NCBI GenBank assembly: GCA_020747065.1
Contig: JAGMVK010000017.1
Coordinates: 496,001 to 560,000 of the forward strand
Length of the DNA: 64,000 bases
Direction of reading: 5' to 3'
Origin: Cadophora sp. MPI-SDFR-AT-0126
Taxonomy: Eukaryota; Ascomycota; Leotiomycetes; Helotiales; Ploettnerulaceae
Of the stretch, positions 35,366-47,022 are shown in pieces. Each line of letters opens with the position of its first letter. Within the stretch, counting starts at the first letter, position 1. A model generated the notes under the pieces. That model was not told where the DNA came from, made no database searches, and saw nothing but the letters and a program-made list of their open reading frames with translations. A program made the position numbers and the translations under genes.

Positions 35366-35533
35366 CTTGAAAATTATATGAAAATAAAAGCCATTCAAAC
35401 AGGACGATTTTCAAGAAAGTCTCAAACGAAAGGCTGACTATAAACGTTGCCGTCCCGAGGGTGTTGTTGAACGGCACGAAACATCCACCAACAACCATGT
35501 CTCATACTTCGAACTTGTGGCGTCGAAATCTGA

Positions 35534-35548
35534 TCGGATCTGATCCGA
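35534..35548. promoter_or_regulatory. 15-bp inverted repeat TCGGATC-T-GATCCGA
   Basis: Perfect inverted repeat with a single central base. It carries CGG and CCG triplets facing inward with seven bases between them, a common zinc-cluster site geometry. Preceded by another GATC-containing half (CTGATCGG). Confidence 0.55.
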
Positions 35549-35761
35549 ACCAAATAAAAATGATAGACCGTACAAGTCGTCGCCCATGCCATGCATTTCC
35601 GGTAGACAACACAACCGCAGCATAGTACACAGTGGAAATCGCGAGATCATGGTCGGCAATGATGATGCAGGAAGGGATTGGCATCCAGCACTGCGGCGTA
35701 AGTCTCCTAGCGTCCAACCCTTGTAGCGACAGACCTTGGCAGCCTAAGACCCCTGTTGTTG

Positions 35762-35781
35762 CGTCGGAGGACACGCCGACG
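35762..35781. promoter_or_regulatory. Inverted repeat CGTCGG-N8-CCGACG
   Basis: Six-base perfect arms, CGG and CCG eight bases apart, in the same divergent promoter as the 15-bp repeat. Candidate second binding site; spacing differs by one base from the first. Confidence 0.45.
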
Positions 35782-36118
35782 TAAGTGGAACTCCATCTCC
35801 ATCACATCCCACCTTCGCTAGCCGGCATCATTTCCACTCCCAATGGCATCGGGCTGCAAAGTCTCAGTACCTTGTTGGTATTGACGATTGGCCCGATACC
35901 GTCAATCTCTATTGTGATTTGACAGCCTCGTTTGCTGGACAAAGAAGGCTGACGGGATGTTGCCACCAGAGCATCATTTGACGAAGTTCTACTTCCGCGA
36001 TCGCTCTGTGATTGACTGACTGAGTATATCATCAACGGGATTTCTCTTCTTATAAATGTCCTCTTGAATTGTTGTTGTTGAGGATATACTGTATATCACA
36101 TCTGCCACGAGAATCAAG

Positions 36119-39100
36119 ATGCCTTCAGCTATCACATCACCTCCCCTTCCGCCAAAAGCAGGCATCGAGATCGCAATTGACCGCGGAGGCACCTTCACAG
36201 ATTGTATTGCGACAAATATTCCTGGGCGAGATGACATCGTGGTCAAGCTTTTGAGTGTTGACCCCTCAAACTACGAAGATGCTCCAACAGTAAGTGCCCT
36301 AGACGCTCTAGCACGTGTGTCTCAGATGACTGATGTTGAGCAGGAAGGCATAAGGCGGATTTTGGAGCTGGTGACCGGAGAAAAATTCGAAAGAAGTGCA
36401 CCCATTGATACTAGTAGAATTGGTTAGCATCTCAATACTGGAAAGCAGGACACATGGAGCGAAGCTTACAAGATTTTCTAGCTTCAATCAAAATGGGAAC
36501 GACAGTAGCAACAAATGCCTTGTTAGAAAGATCAGCCGATCCCTGTGCTCTTGTAGTCTCAAAAGGCCACGAAGATCTACTCAGGATAGGAGATCAAACA
36601 AGACCTAAACTCTTTGATCTCAACATCCGCCGAGCTTCTCCTCTCTTCTCGGAAGTCTTGGAAATCAACGAAAGAGTAACTCCTGAGGAGTACACCGAAG
36701 ATCCAAGCCCGAAGTCTGTATCTGATATGGACGCGCTTGTGGATGATGTACAAGTTGTCAAAGGTATCGGCGGCGAGCTTATCAGAATATTGAAACCTCT
36801 CGGTAAGTAAACTCGTCGGGCTACTTGCACGAAATGCCATATTCACAAAATATAGATATCGAAGGGTCACGTGTCGGGCTGCAAAAGCTCTATGATAACG
36901 GCGTCCGGTCGTTAGCAGTAGTTCTCCTTCATTCTTACACATTTCCTGATCATGAAATTGCAATTGGAAAGATAGCTAGAGAAATTGGCTTCACCCAGGT
37001 TTCTCTATCTTCACAGCTCTTGCCGATGATTAAAGCAGTTTCACGAGGCCATTCAGCAGCTGCAGATGCATACCTGTCTCCTGTTGTCCAGAAGTATATT
37101 GATGGATTCCGGTCTGGATTTGTTGGAAAATTGGAAGATAGTGATCAGGGTGCTAGGTGTGAGTTCATGCAGTCAGATGGGGGTCTAGTTGGTTGGCAAA
37201 GATTCAATGGCTTGAGAGCCGTTCTATCCGGTCCGGCTGGTGGTGTTGTTGGTTTCTCAAGGACTTGCTACGATGAGGATGATAAAGTGCCTTGCATTGG
37301 TTTCGACATGGGTGGTAAGTGACGACAATCTCAGCAAGATCTTCGATTTCTTATTCTTCCCTAGGAACCTCCACCGATGTATCTCGCTTTGGTGGGCTCC
37401 TGACACATACCTTGGAGAACGTCATCGCTGGGGTGACGATTCAGTCCCCGCAATTAGACATCACGACTGTGGCAGCTGGGGGCGGAAGTATTCTTACTTA
37501 CCGAAACGGTCTTTTCAATGCTGGGCCTCAATCAGCTGTGAGTTGCTCCTCTTCTTTGGTGACGATGTTGCCTAACTTTAACTGCAGGGTGCACATCCTG
37601 GTCCAGCCTGCTACAGGAAAGGTGGTCCATTGACAGTCACAGATGCAAACCTAGTATTGGGTCGGCTGTCTGTGGAGCACTTCCCAAAAATCTTCGGACC
37701 AAATGAGAATGAGCCTCTGGACTTTGATGCATCGAGGAAAGCCTTTGAGGACCTAACCGAGATCATCAACAATGATTTGACCGAGGCAAGAGGAAAGCTG
37801 CTCTCAGTGGAAGAAGTCTGTCTAGGCTTTCTCAATGTTGCGAACGAATCTATGTGTCGCCCGATCAGACAAATTACTGAGTCTAAAGGTTACAATACCG
37901 GTGACCATAACCTAGCCAGCTTTGGTGGAGCAGGTGGTCAACATGCATGTGCTATCGCGGATCGACTCAACATCAAGAGAGTACTAATTCATAAGCATGC
38001 ATCAATCTTAAGTGCATACGGGATGGCCTTGGCGGATACTGTGCAGGAAGCACATGAGCCCTGCTCGTGCGAATACTACTCCTCCGTGGACGAGGTGCAG
38101 TTACGACTGGCAAATCTACAGGATCAGGTCGCCCGAGAGCTCGGCAAGGAGGGGTTTTCGAGCGAGCATATCTCCTATGAGTGCTATATTAATCTCAGAT
38201 ACGCTGGATCTGACACGATGATAATGATCCTACAACCTAAAGATGGAGACTACGCTGCTGCGTTCGTCAAAGAACATCAGCGTGAATTTTCATTTACGCT
38301 GCCGAACAGGAAGGTCCTGGTCGAGAACTTACGAGTTCGAGGACGAGCCAATGCTGGGAACCAGAGTACCAAGAGGAAGACAATCAGCGGCGAGATGGCC
38401 TCCTTAACAAAAGTTCCACTCACAACGAAAGATCAAAAGACTCTGCGTGTCTATTTTGAAGGTGGTTGGACCGATGCTCCTATGTTCTTGCTCAAAGATC
38501 GTACACCTGGAGACATCATATCTGGCCCTGCCATGATCTACGATGACACTCAGATGATTGTTGTGCAACCTGGAGCAACGGCGCAAATCCTTCAGTCGCA
38601 CATAGTCATAGATCTTGCATCTGATGGGTCCGCACCTACACCAAATCGCGACCTTGCGGAAGATCCGGTGACTGAAGACCCAATCCAACTGTCGATCATG
38701 TCAAACCGCTTCATGGGCATTGCTGAACAGATGGGCTTGACTCTTCAGAAAACAAGCGTTTCCGTCAACATTAAGGAACGTCTCGATTTCAGCTGTGCTC
38801 TTTTCGGACCAGACGGCGGCTTAGTCGCAAATGCTCCACATGTCCCCGTACATCTAGGTAGCATGGAGCATGCAGTACGATTCCAGCACAACCTCCACTC
38901 AAAAAATCTGCGTCCGGGAGATGTGCTGGTCTCAAACACACCGTTAGCGGGCGGCACTCATCTACCTGACATTACTGTCATTACTCCCATCTTCGACAAA
39001 GACGGCAAGAAAATCAGTTTCTACACTGCTTCCCGAGGCCATCATGCAGAGATCGGGGGTATACTGCCGGGCTCCATGCCTGCAAGTAGTACGAGGCTAT

Positions 39101-40419
39101 ACGAAGAGGGTGCACAAATAACTTCGATGTTCCTGGTGCGGGATGGCGTATTCCACGAAGATGATATTGTCAAAGTACTTGTCGAAGAGACTGGATCTCA
39201 CCCTGGTTGTAGTGGAACGAGAAGTCTCAGTGACAACCTGAACGACTTGAAAGCCCAAATCGCTGCAAACACCAAGGGTGCCACTCTTGTCCAGACCCTG
39301 ATCGAAGAATGCGGCATTAAGACGGTAATACCAGCTTTAGATCTCGATAGTCCGGGTACTAACGTTCTATAGGTGCATTTCTACATGAATGCCATCAAAA
39401 ACAACGCTTCCACAGCAGTCAAGGCGTTTTTGAAGAAGACATATGAGAAATTCAACGGAAAGCCACTAGAGGCCCTTGATCACATGGATGACGGCACGCC
39501 GATCCAGCTAAAAATCACCATCGCACCCTCTGGTGAAACAGCCAATTTCGACTTCGCAGGGACGGGTTTCGAAGGGCTACACTGTTTCAATGCTCCATCC
39601 GCAATTTCAAAGTCGGCAACTATGTACGTTCTTCGTTGTCTTATCAATGAAGACATCCCTCTCAACGAAGGTTGCCTGCTCCCTATAACCTTCAACATTC
39701 CACCGGGCACCATTCTCAACCCAAGTGGACAAGCAGCTGTATGTGCCGGAAACCCAATCACTTCTCAGCGTGTCACAGATGTGTTGATCAAAGCCTTTCA
39801 AGCATGTGCCGCCTCCCAAGGAGACTGCAATGTCTTCTCCTTTGGATTTGGCGGCAAAGATCTGGAAACTGGAAAGGATGTTAATGGCTTCGGCTTCGGC
39901 GAGACTATTTGTGGAGGCTCTGGCGCTGGTGAAGGCTGGCATGGGACTTCAGGCGTCCATATTCACATGACGAATACCCGGATCACTGATCCTGAAGTCC
40001 TCGAAAAGCGTTACCCGGTCATCTTGAATCGTTTTATCCTACGTCCAGGAAGTGAGGGCACTGGTCTATTCAATGGTGGCACAGGTATCATTCGCGAATA
40101 CGAGTTTAGGAGGCCACTCAGCGCGTCGATTGTCAGTGAGAGGAGAGTGTATCAACCATTTGGCATGGCTGGCGGCCGGCCTGGCATGAGTGGGAAGAAC
40201 TCACTCGTTGAGAAAATCCCTGCGGGTGGGGAGAGATGGGTAAACATTGGGGGAAGGAAAGACTTCAAGGTCCAGACTGGAGATAGGGTTATTATCGAAA
40301 CTCCCGGAGGAGGCGGATGGGGTAAACCTGGTAGTGAGAAGGTAAAAGTATTAAGAACGGAGCCTGAAGAAAGGAGTTTTGTGAACTCATTCCAGATGAG
40401 ACAGGAGCAGAGCAATTAG
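36119..40419 (+). CDS. OXP1: 5-oxoprolinase (ATP-hydrolysing), HyuA-HyuB fusion
   Basis: Converts 5-oxo-L-proline to L-glutamate with ATP hydrolysis, part of the gamma-glutamyl cycle; cytosolic. 1328 aa, close to the usual size (about 1290). Seven exons: 36119-36289, 36344-36422, 36482-36802, 36856-37314, 37365-37537, 37588-39324, 39373-40419. The HyuA half has the sugar-kinase-like phosphate loop [53 protein letters not shown] and [14 protein letters not shown]. The HyuB half has [39 protein letters not shown] and the glycine-rich end [11 protein letters not shown]. The intron at 36290-36343 is 54 nt and in frame, so it would pass unnoticed if retained; removal restores the family sequence [12 protein letters not shown]. 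Divergent from the aminotransferase and followed by a Zn2Cys6 gene. Confidence 0.95.
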
Positions 40420-40785
40420 ATGTTTACAAGCGAATATCAAAGTGTAACCACATGAAGTCTTACATTTCTGACAACTCAATATTGGCATAATTGCTCACAA
40501 GGCAATGATAACAAATATGGTCCCAATACATAGTAATCTCAAGATATTATTACATCAGCCAATCATTTCTCATATCCCACTTTGAAGATGCCCACTTTTG
40601 TTGACCCCGCATTGTTCCTATCTCCAACCGCCTACATCCCGATGAAAGTGCACCTGCAGCTTCTACTTCAAGATAAGATAATCCTTTGAAATACATTGCC
40701 TCATGTAAGATTTGTACCACCCTTTGTAGCCTTCCATTGATCGTCTCGTATATCACGTAGCACATCCGAGGAGACTGCTATTGTA
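40420..40785. other. Intergenic, 5-oxoprolinase to Zn2Cys6 gene
   Basis: 366 bp including the 3' region of the oxoprolinase and the promoter of the regulator. Nothing else recognised. Confidence 0.5.
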
Positions 40786-43029
40786 ATGCCCAGTCCGACA
40801 GACACAGGACCGGGTGCTGCCTCAAGACGAAAGAAGAAGGCATGTCGTCGGTGTCGACATCGGAAACAAAGATGTGATTTCGAGCAGCCATGTCATAACT
40901 GCGAGGCGGCGGGCGTAGGTAGGACTACCAAATAACCACTGTTCGCTGGTGACATCTCAGCTCAAGCTAAGCATTTTCAGAATGTTTGCCTGTTATACCA
41001 GATTCGATGCAAAGCTACCCAGCTGGATATGTTCCGGCACTAGAGAATCACGCTGCTATATTGGAGCAGACCCTGAACGAAAGATTTCCAGGCACAGCGC
41101 TAGACCACCTGGATAATGTCAGGACACAGTATCTCGGATCACCGTTGCCAATTACATCAGATTTCGAGGATCGACAAGCATCGGGATTCGACGGTCTTGT
41201 GGGAACGTCGCCGGAATCTGAGAGAATTTGGCACTGGCAACCGCCACAAACGCCCACCCAACTACCATCCTTAATGAATGCTCCGATGCAAATTGGTAGC
41301 ATCGGTGTCCATCAGAACAGCCCAACTAGATTCACTACTCAGGCTACATCTCCTGCCCTTAGGTTAACTCAAAATGTATCGATGACTTCTTCTCATGCAG
41401 TTGGGTCTAGAACAGAAGGCACAGATGACATCCCCACTTCGACGGCGGCATCGTTTTTTCGCATATACTTCCAGTTCATACATCCACAGTACCCATTCCT
41501 GAGCATAAGAGAATGCGGAAATTGGTATACGGAATGGAAGACAGCTCCTCCACATCAACCAATTACAGGCTGGCCAGCCTTCTTTGTCAAGATGGTTCGT
41601 TTTCGTTCTTCTTCCAACGTCATTGCAACCTGACGCTGGCTTAGATATTTGCCATTGGTTCTCTCATCCAGTCTAAATCTGATACTGCACCGCGGTATCA
41701 ACATCAAGATCTGAAGTCACAGGCTCAGAGTGAGGATGCAATTATCAGAAGCACTCATTCAAGACCGCTTATCAGGCTACAAGCCATGCTCTTGTCGGCA
41801 ATGCATGCACTGCATTCGGAGTCGACGGCTAGAATTTCCCACATTAGTGGTGCTATCATCAGGTTTGCGAGCATGCAGGGCTTTCATCGGCTCATGGATC
41901 TAGATGACGAGGAAAGCCAGATGAAGATCAAAGCGTGGTCGTGTGCGTACATGTGAGTTTGAATTTCCCGGCGCTCAAGGCGGACGGATCGGCTGAAGGA
42001 ATCCCTGATCGAGGAATATTGCTGCAGTTTGACTGACGACAGATAATCACAGACTGGACAGAGCAGTCAGCATGGCCTTAGATGTCCCATCAAGTCTTGC
42101 CGATATTTATATTTCCACAACTTTGTACACAGAGCGAGTGGAGCCGCCTTGTCAGAGTCACATGCCATGGCTTGATGATGTGCCACCTAGCCAAATTCCG
42201 GCCGTTTTCCCAACGCTGGCAACATTTACACATACGTGTAAGATACGACTCATCCAATCTTATTGCTTGCATACTATGCATGCTGTTCCGACTGAGGGTG
42301 GGGCAACCCCTGAATGGCAAGATAGCATGCTGTTACAGATTGATAATTGGGCGGCGGAGATATACTCGCATACGTAAGACATGCTGCAAATAATTTACAA
42401 TGCATTTGTCGTATACTGAGATTTTATCCTTAGTTTGATTGCGACAGAAGGTTATCAGAGTCCGCTCTGGTTGCGACTTATCGAGCAACTCTCAAGGCTA
42501 GCCCTCTGTCGCCCTTCGCGACTAAATATCAACTCTAAAATCAGTGATGTTGCTCTGAAAGCTGGGTGTAACGCATGCACGACTTTCCGCGCTCTGCAGA
42601 AGAAGCGGCAAGTGGCTCAGCCATGGCTAATCGTGAGTTCTTCGCCCGCATACCCCGCTCCCATTCAGCTTCTTGCTAACCTGGCTCAACAAGGTAATCA
42701 CACAGTTCCAAGCCGGTGTCACAATCCTGTACATAATCTGGGCCCGAGCGATACAAATCCCGCCTGAAGCTGACTTCGCAATTCGCGACTGCACCTCCGT
42801 GCTTGCCATACTCGCTGATCGGTGGCAGAATGCGGAGGTCTACCGCGACTGTTTTGAGGTTCTGGCTAGAGCTATTCCCAGGTGCAAGAGACTGGGGTAT
42901 CTGGAGAGGGAAGCTAGAGGAGAGCTTGTTGGATTGATTGAAAGGGTCAATGAAGTGGGCGTTCATAGACATGTTTCAACTATGCTGTATGAGATGGCGA
43001 TGCAGGGTGAGGACGAAGAGATGATTTGA
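40786..43029 (+). CDS. Zn2Cys6 fungal transcription factor (oxoprolinase locus)
   Basis: Zinc-cluster regulator, 636 aa, six exons: 40786-40918, 40981-41594, 41645-41952, 42053-42373, 42434-42632, 42694-43029. The DNA-binding region starts near residue 14 with RRKKKACRRCRHRKQRC. The cluster is CX2CX6CX5CX2CX6C, and its sixth cysteine is reached only after splicing the first intron (EAAGV to ECLP). The middle homology region includes FFRIYFQFIHPQYPFL and the fungal-specific domain signature ILDRAVSMALDVPSSLAD. The C-terminal part is helical. Only 366 bp after 5-oxoprolinase on the same strand, so it may control that gene and the aminotransferase through the CGG/CCG inverted repeats. That link is inference. 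Confidence 0.9.
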
Positions 43030-43277
43030 CATTTTAGCATTCGAAACCACGGGATAATGATGATGCCGGAGAGGGATAGGGCAAGGACTATCATTGTAAG
43101 AAAGAAGTAAATAATGGGACAAATAGGCGAGTCACTCGTCGGTTAGAAAGGGGGCGAACAACACATTCACGTGGTCTGCTTAGTGTAAAAGTGTGGCCTT
43201 GGCGCTCCCGACTCCATCCTTGACTGATTTTCATTCATCTATACCTTCATCACAACGATCATCAAGCCAACTCGACC

Positions 43278-43997
43278 ATGGAATACGACTCAAATGGGCC
43301 AATCCTAAAACCTCTCCTAGCACTGGATGGGCAACCCTCCTTTCAAGGCACCACCGCAGCTTTCCTGCCCTTCCCAGACGGACTTCTTGCTTATGAACAC
43401 GCGCTTCAGACCCTGCACAGCGCTGTTCCCTCAGCAGACACAATTTACATCTCGCTACAAGATGAGACACAGAAAACGCAGATACTAGCTCGTTTAGCTA
43501 GCCCGGTTCCCCTCTTCCCCTCACACAATCACTCCGACGAGGAACATCACAGCCCTCATCAGACACCCAAACTCGAATTCATCCCGGATCTAGCGGGATA
43601 TGGGAAACCTGGTAATGACCAGCTAAAGGGACTCCTTAAAGCACATACAATATACCCAGACTCGAGATGGCCAATAATGAGCTGCGAATTCCCACTGCTG
43701 CCGCCGCCAGCTTTGCAGCAACTTGTTCTGGAATACCAAGATCCGGTCACGTGTTTTGTTAGAGAGGATGGACTTTTGGAGCCACTGCTTGGGATCTGGG
43801 GAAGTGAGGCGCTGAAAAACATGTACGCACATGTAGTGAGTAAGGAGATCGATGAGAATATCTTAAGGTGTGTGGTCGAAGAAGCTAAAGGAAAGCTGGT
43901 GAAGCCGTTGAGAGAGGAGTGGATCGTCAAGCCGGAGACGGAAAGCGATAGGGAAGGAGCAATGATGACTTGGAGAGAAATTCGAGGAGGAAGTTGA
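43278..43997 (+). CDS. MobA-like nucleotidyltransferase-fold protein
   Basis: 239 aa, single exon. It resembles the fungal MobA-like NTP-transferase family (molybdenum cofactor guanylyltransferase fold). The order fits: a first strand and loop (PILKPLLALDGQPSFQ), then LLAYEHALQTL, the strand TIYISLQ, PDLAGYGKPGNDQLKGLLKA, SCEFPLLPPPALQQL, and the strongly typical PVTCFVREDGLLEPLLGIWG. The nucleotide-binding loop usually reads LAGGxSxRMG; here the aligned segment lacks the GG and RMG residues, so activity is doubtful. The start ATG at 43278 has no alternative nearby. Same strand as, and 250 bp downstream of, the Zn2Cys6 gene. Family call is from memory of the consensus. Confidence 0.65.
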   Translation: MEYDSNGPILKPLLALDGQPSFQGTTAAFLPFPDGLLAYEHALQTLHSAVPSADTIYISLQDETQKTQILARLASPVPLFPSHNHSDEEHHSPHQTPKLEFIPDLAGYGKPGNDQLKGLLKAHTIYPDSRWPIMSCEFPLLPPPALQQLVLEYQDPVTCFVREDGLLEPLLGIWGSEALKNMYAHVVSKEIDENILRCVVEEAKGKLVKPLREEWIVKPETESDREGAMMTWREIRGGS

Positions 43998-45458
43998 GGT
44001 GCCGTCAAGGTCTGGCCTTGTCAGGACTGACATGAATGGCTTCTTCTTTTATACCAAACAACCAGAGAGGACCTCCGACTCTATTCAAGGGATCGGTACC
44101 TCGGATATCTAGGTTTTGGACCGCTTCAAGCAGCCGACGCTGAGGACGATGGGCTGTGCTGGAGATCTTTCACCCATCAAGAAAGGACTTCAGAAACTCC
44201 AGCCAGATTATGCCATCGATATCTGAACGTACCTCCGTAAGGAACAGGACATCTTAGCTTTTCTTATCTCTTACGAAATGGCACAAACATTGCCAAGCCA
44301 ACATCGAGGAGCTTGCAGGCAGGTAGAATTACGGGAAACACACAGCCTTCCAATAACGGGGCAACCTTATCTTTTGCCTTTTGGCCAATTTGCTCCTGTA
44401 TTCTTGGACGGTTAATTGCCAGCCTTGGGTAAACGGGCCAAGCAGCCGATATATGTCGAGCGCATTTGCCAAGTCGCTTGTTCGCTTGACCGGATGTTGT
44501 CTTGAGCAGTTGGCAGCATATCACCAGGAAACCATACCACTGGTCCCTTCGAATAGTCCACGACGAATATCATGTGGTACTTTCTATGATAGGTTTGCCC
44601 GGTTCTGCTGTCGGCCGCATCCAGCTGCTCTAAATGTTCCTAAAGAAGGAATCTACGAGCTTTCCTTGGGACGCTGCACGTAGAAATTTCTGGCACCTGG
44701 CAGTGAGATACGCGAAATACTTGACGAAACATGTATCGACAGAGGCTATGTGGAATTTTCTTCTGCTTGGGCATGAATCACACGGCTGGGGAAATATCAG
44801 TCAAACCGAATTGTTGTCTCCACTATGGTTCTTTTGAAAATTACAGCTGGTTAAAAATCGCGCACCTTCCACCTGGCGATTTCGAAAGTGCGCATACTTA
44901 TCTTTTGGCGAAAGAGCTGGCGCATATTATGACCAATTATTTCCCATCAGGGTCCTGGATGCAAGGAGTTTATAATTCGCGGGGTCCAAGGCTAGGCAAT
45001 GACGGTGTAGGATGTGACAAGGTTTGGCAACATGGGGCAGCAAAACTTGGCAGCCGTGTAGCCGTCCAGAGAGGTCGAAATAAAGATGCTGAGAGTCTTG
45101 TGTTCATGTCTCCTCATTTTTCGTCCTATTCGATTCTTCGCCAATTATCACGTAGCTAGAGGACGACTCGGCGCCGTCTTATGACCTTCCTTCTTGAGAT
45201 GCAAAAGATAATAATCAGCTGCGCCAACTTCTTCAAAGTGTTCGTTCGTTTTCGACCATCTTTCCATGTGCTAGATTTTCTCTCAACCTGGGTTGAGTGG
45301 CGAGGTCGATCAGACAGGCATATATACCTGTCCCAAATCCTCAGGTACTGGTGTTCTCTCATCACTTGAGCTGCAGCTTTCATATCGTATCTATCGGTTC
45401 ACCCTGTAACTTGACGTATCAAAATCGTGAATAGTCGACCGCTCTTTGAGAATCAGCC
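43998..45458. other. 1.46-kb intergenic region
   Basis: No gene recognised. Plus-strand frames at 44381-44837 and 44731-45159 contain protein-like words but no conserved motif or consistent splicing, and could be remnants or chance. The promoter of the symporter lies at the right end. Confidence 0.4.
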
Positions 45459-47022
45459 ATGGAAAAGACTGGACAGGAAGGCATTCAGGAGACTCGCTCT
45501 CAGACTCCGCCATCTCAAACTGTTGAGCCTACTCCTTACGAAGAGCCCGTGAAGAAACCATGGTGGTCTTCGATCAAGGAACCTGGATCCGCTTTTCAGA
45601 TCGTTATTGCAGCACTTTTGGCTATTGCCATTGGCCTGACAGTGACGAGTACGGTCGATAAAGTTCCTGATGCCGCTCGTGCTATCATTGGCATACCTGG
45701 AATACTATGGCTTCGGTCACTCAGGGCTGTCGGTTAGTATCACCTTTCAAGACGTCGCTTGTCGGCATCTAACAAGCTGCAGTGTTGCCTCTGATAATTA
45801 CTGCTATGATCCTGGCTGTGCAAAGGCTGAAGGAGATGACCAAGGGTGGTCCAGTTTTAGCCAAATGGACCATAGTCTACTTCCTTGCAACAACCTTTGT
45901 TGCTATCTTCCACAGCGCTCTCTTAACTGGACTTGTGTGGTCAAAGTTGATGACCATTGCTGATGAGGACAGCTTGTCTATGGATGGGATTTCTACCCAG
46001 AGCGAAACACTTGCAGAGACGGGCAACGAAGCTGCCGTTCACGAGGTCATTGTTCAAATGTTCGAGTCGTTCATTCCTCAAAACGTCGTTTATGCTTTGG
46101 CAAACGATTCGCTACTCGCTATCGTCATAACGTCCATCGTGGTTGGCTATCTTCTGAAACCCGGATCGTCCATCCTTCGCGCTGTCCAAGAAGTCGAGAA
46201 TCTTATTGTCATCGTCATCACCTTTTTGATCAAGCTGGCACCAATTGGAGTTTTCTTCTTGATCCTCCCCAATCTCTTCAGACTCAACATTGCTGATATC
46301 GGCTTTAACCTGGCTATTTTGATTGCTGGCGCCCTGGCCATGATGGCTCTTCACATATTCATCATTCTTCCTAGTATTTACCTCTTCGTGGTCAGGAAGA
46401 ATCCTTGGGCATTCTGGCTCAAGAATTCGAGAGCGTGGATCACTGCCTGGGGGACCGCATCTTCAGCTGCTACACTTCCAGTTACCATCAAGTGCTGTCA
46501 GGAGCGAGGAATCCCAAACACTGTCGTCAAATTTCTCGTTCCTCTTGGTTGCCTCATCAATATGGATGGGTAAGTTTACGGCTCTCCAGTTAAGAGGCAT
46601 TTCAAGACAGAATGCTAACATTTCTTGTGATTAGGACTGCAATCTATTTCCCAATTTGCGTAGTCTTCTTGGCCGCCACTCAAGGGCACACCTTGTCTGC
46701 TGTTGACTACGTCATCATCTGTCTCCTCTCGACACTGGCATCTATTGGAACGGCGCCAATCCCCTCTTCTTCACTCGTCCTAACTGTCATGATCGCAAAC
46801 AGTATCAATGTGCCTATGACTGGTATGTTCGCGATCGTGGTCGCTATCGACTGGTTTCTCGATCGTTTCCGTACGGCGCTGAATGTCAGTGGCGATATGT
46901 TTGGTGCTGCTGTTGTCACGGAAATCACCGGTATCAAGGATTTTGCAGATGAAGACACGGGAAGTGAGGAGTATTTTGAACGAGTTAATGAGCCAATGAC
47001 TCGGGGTCCCAATCATGTATGA
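45459..47022 (+). CDS. Dicarboxylate/glutamate:cation symporter (DAACS)
   Basis: SLC1/DAACS-family symporter for acidic amino acids or dicarboxylates, 482 aa. Exons 45459-45732, 45783-46569 and 46635-47022. After a 35-residue polar N-terminus come TM1 (FQIVIAALLAIAIGLTV), VLPLIITAMILAVQRLKEM, and KWTIVYFLATTFVAIFHSAL. Signature segments are AWGTASSAATLPVTIKCC (serine-rich re-entrant loop 1), PLGCLINMDGTAIYFP (the NMDGT cation/substrate site), GTAPIPSSSLVLTVMI (re-entrant loop 2), and AIDWFLDRFRTALNVSGD with the substrate-binding Asp/Arg region. The second intron falls within NMDGT. The family is common in bacteria and animals; fungal members are fewer. Placement after the glutamate-related genes suggests import of glutamate or a related acid. 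Confidence 0.92.

Larger units (their letters stand above)
35366..36118. promoter_or_regulatory. Divergent promoter aminotransferase / 5-oxoprolinase
   Basis: 753 bp with two inverted repeats whose ends are CGG/CCG (35534-35548 and 35762-35781). A Zn2Cys6 gene follows the oxoprolinase, making it a candidate regulator. No gene recognised inside. Confidence 0.6.
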
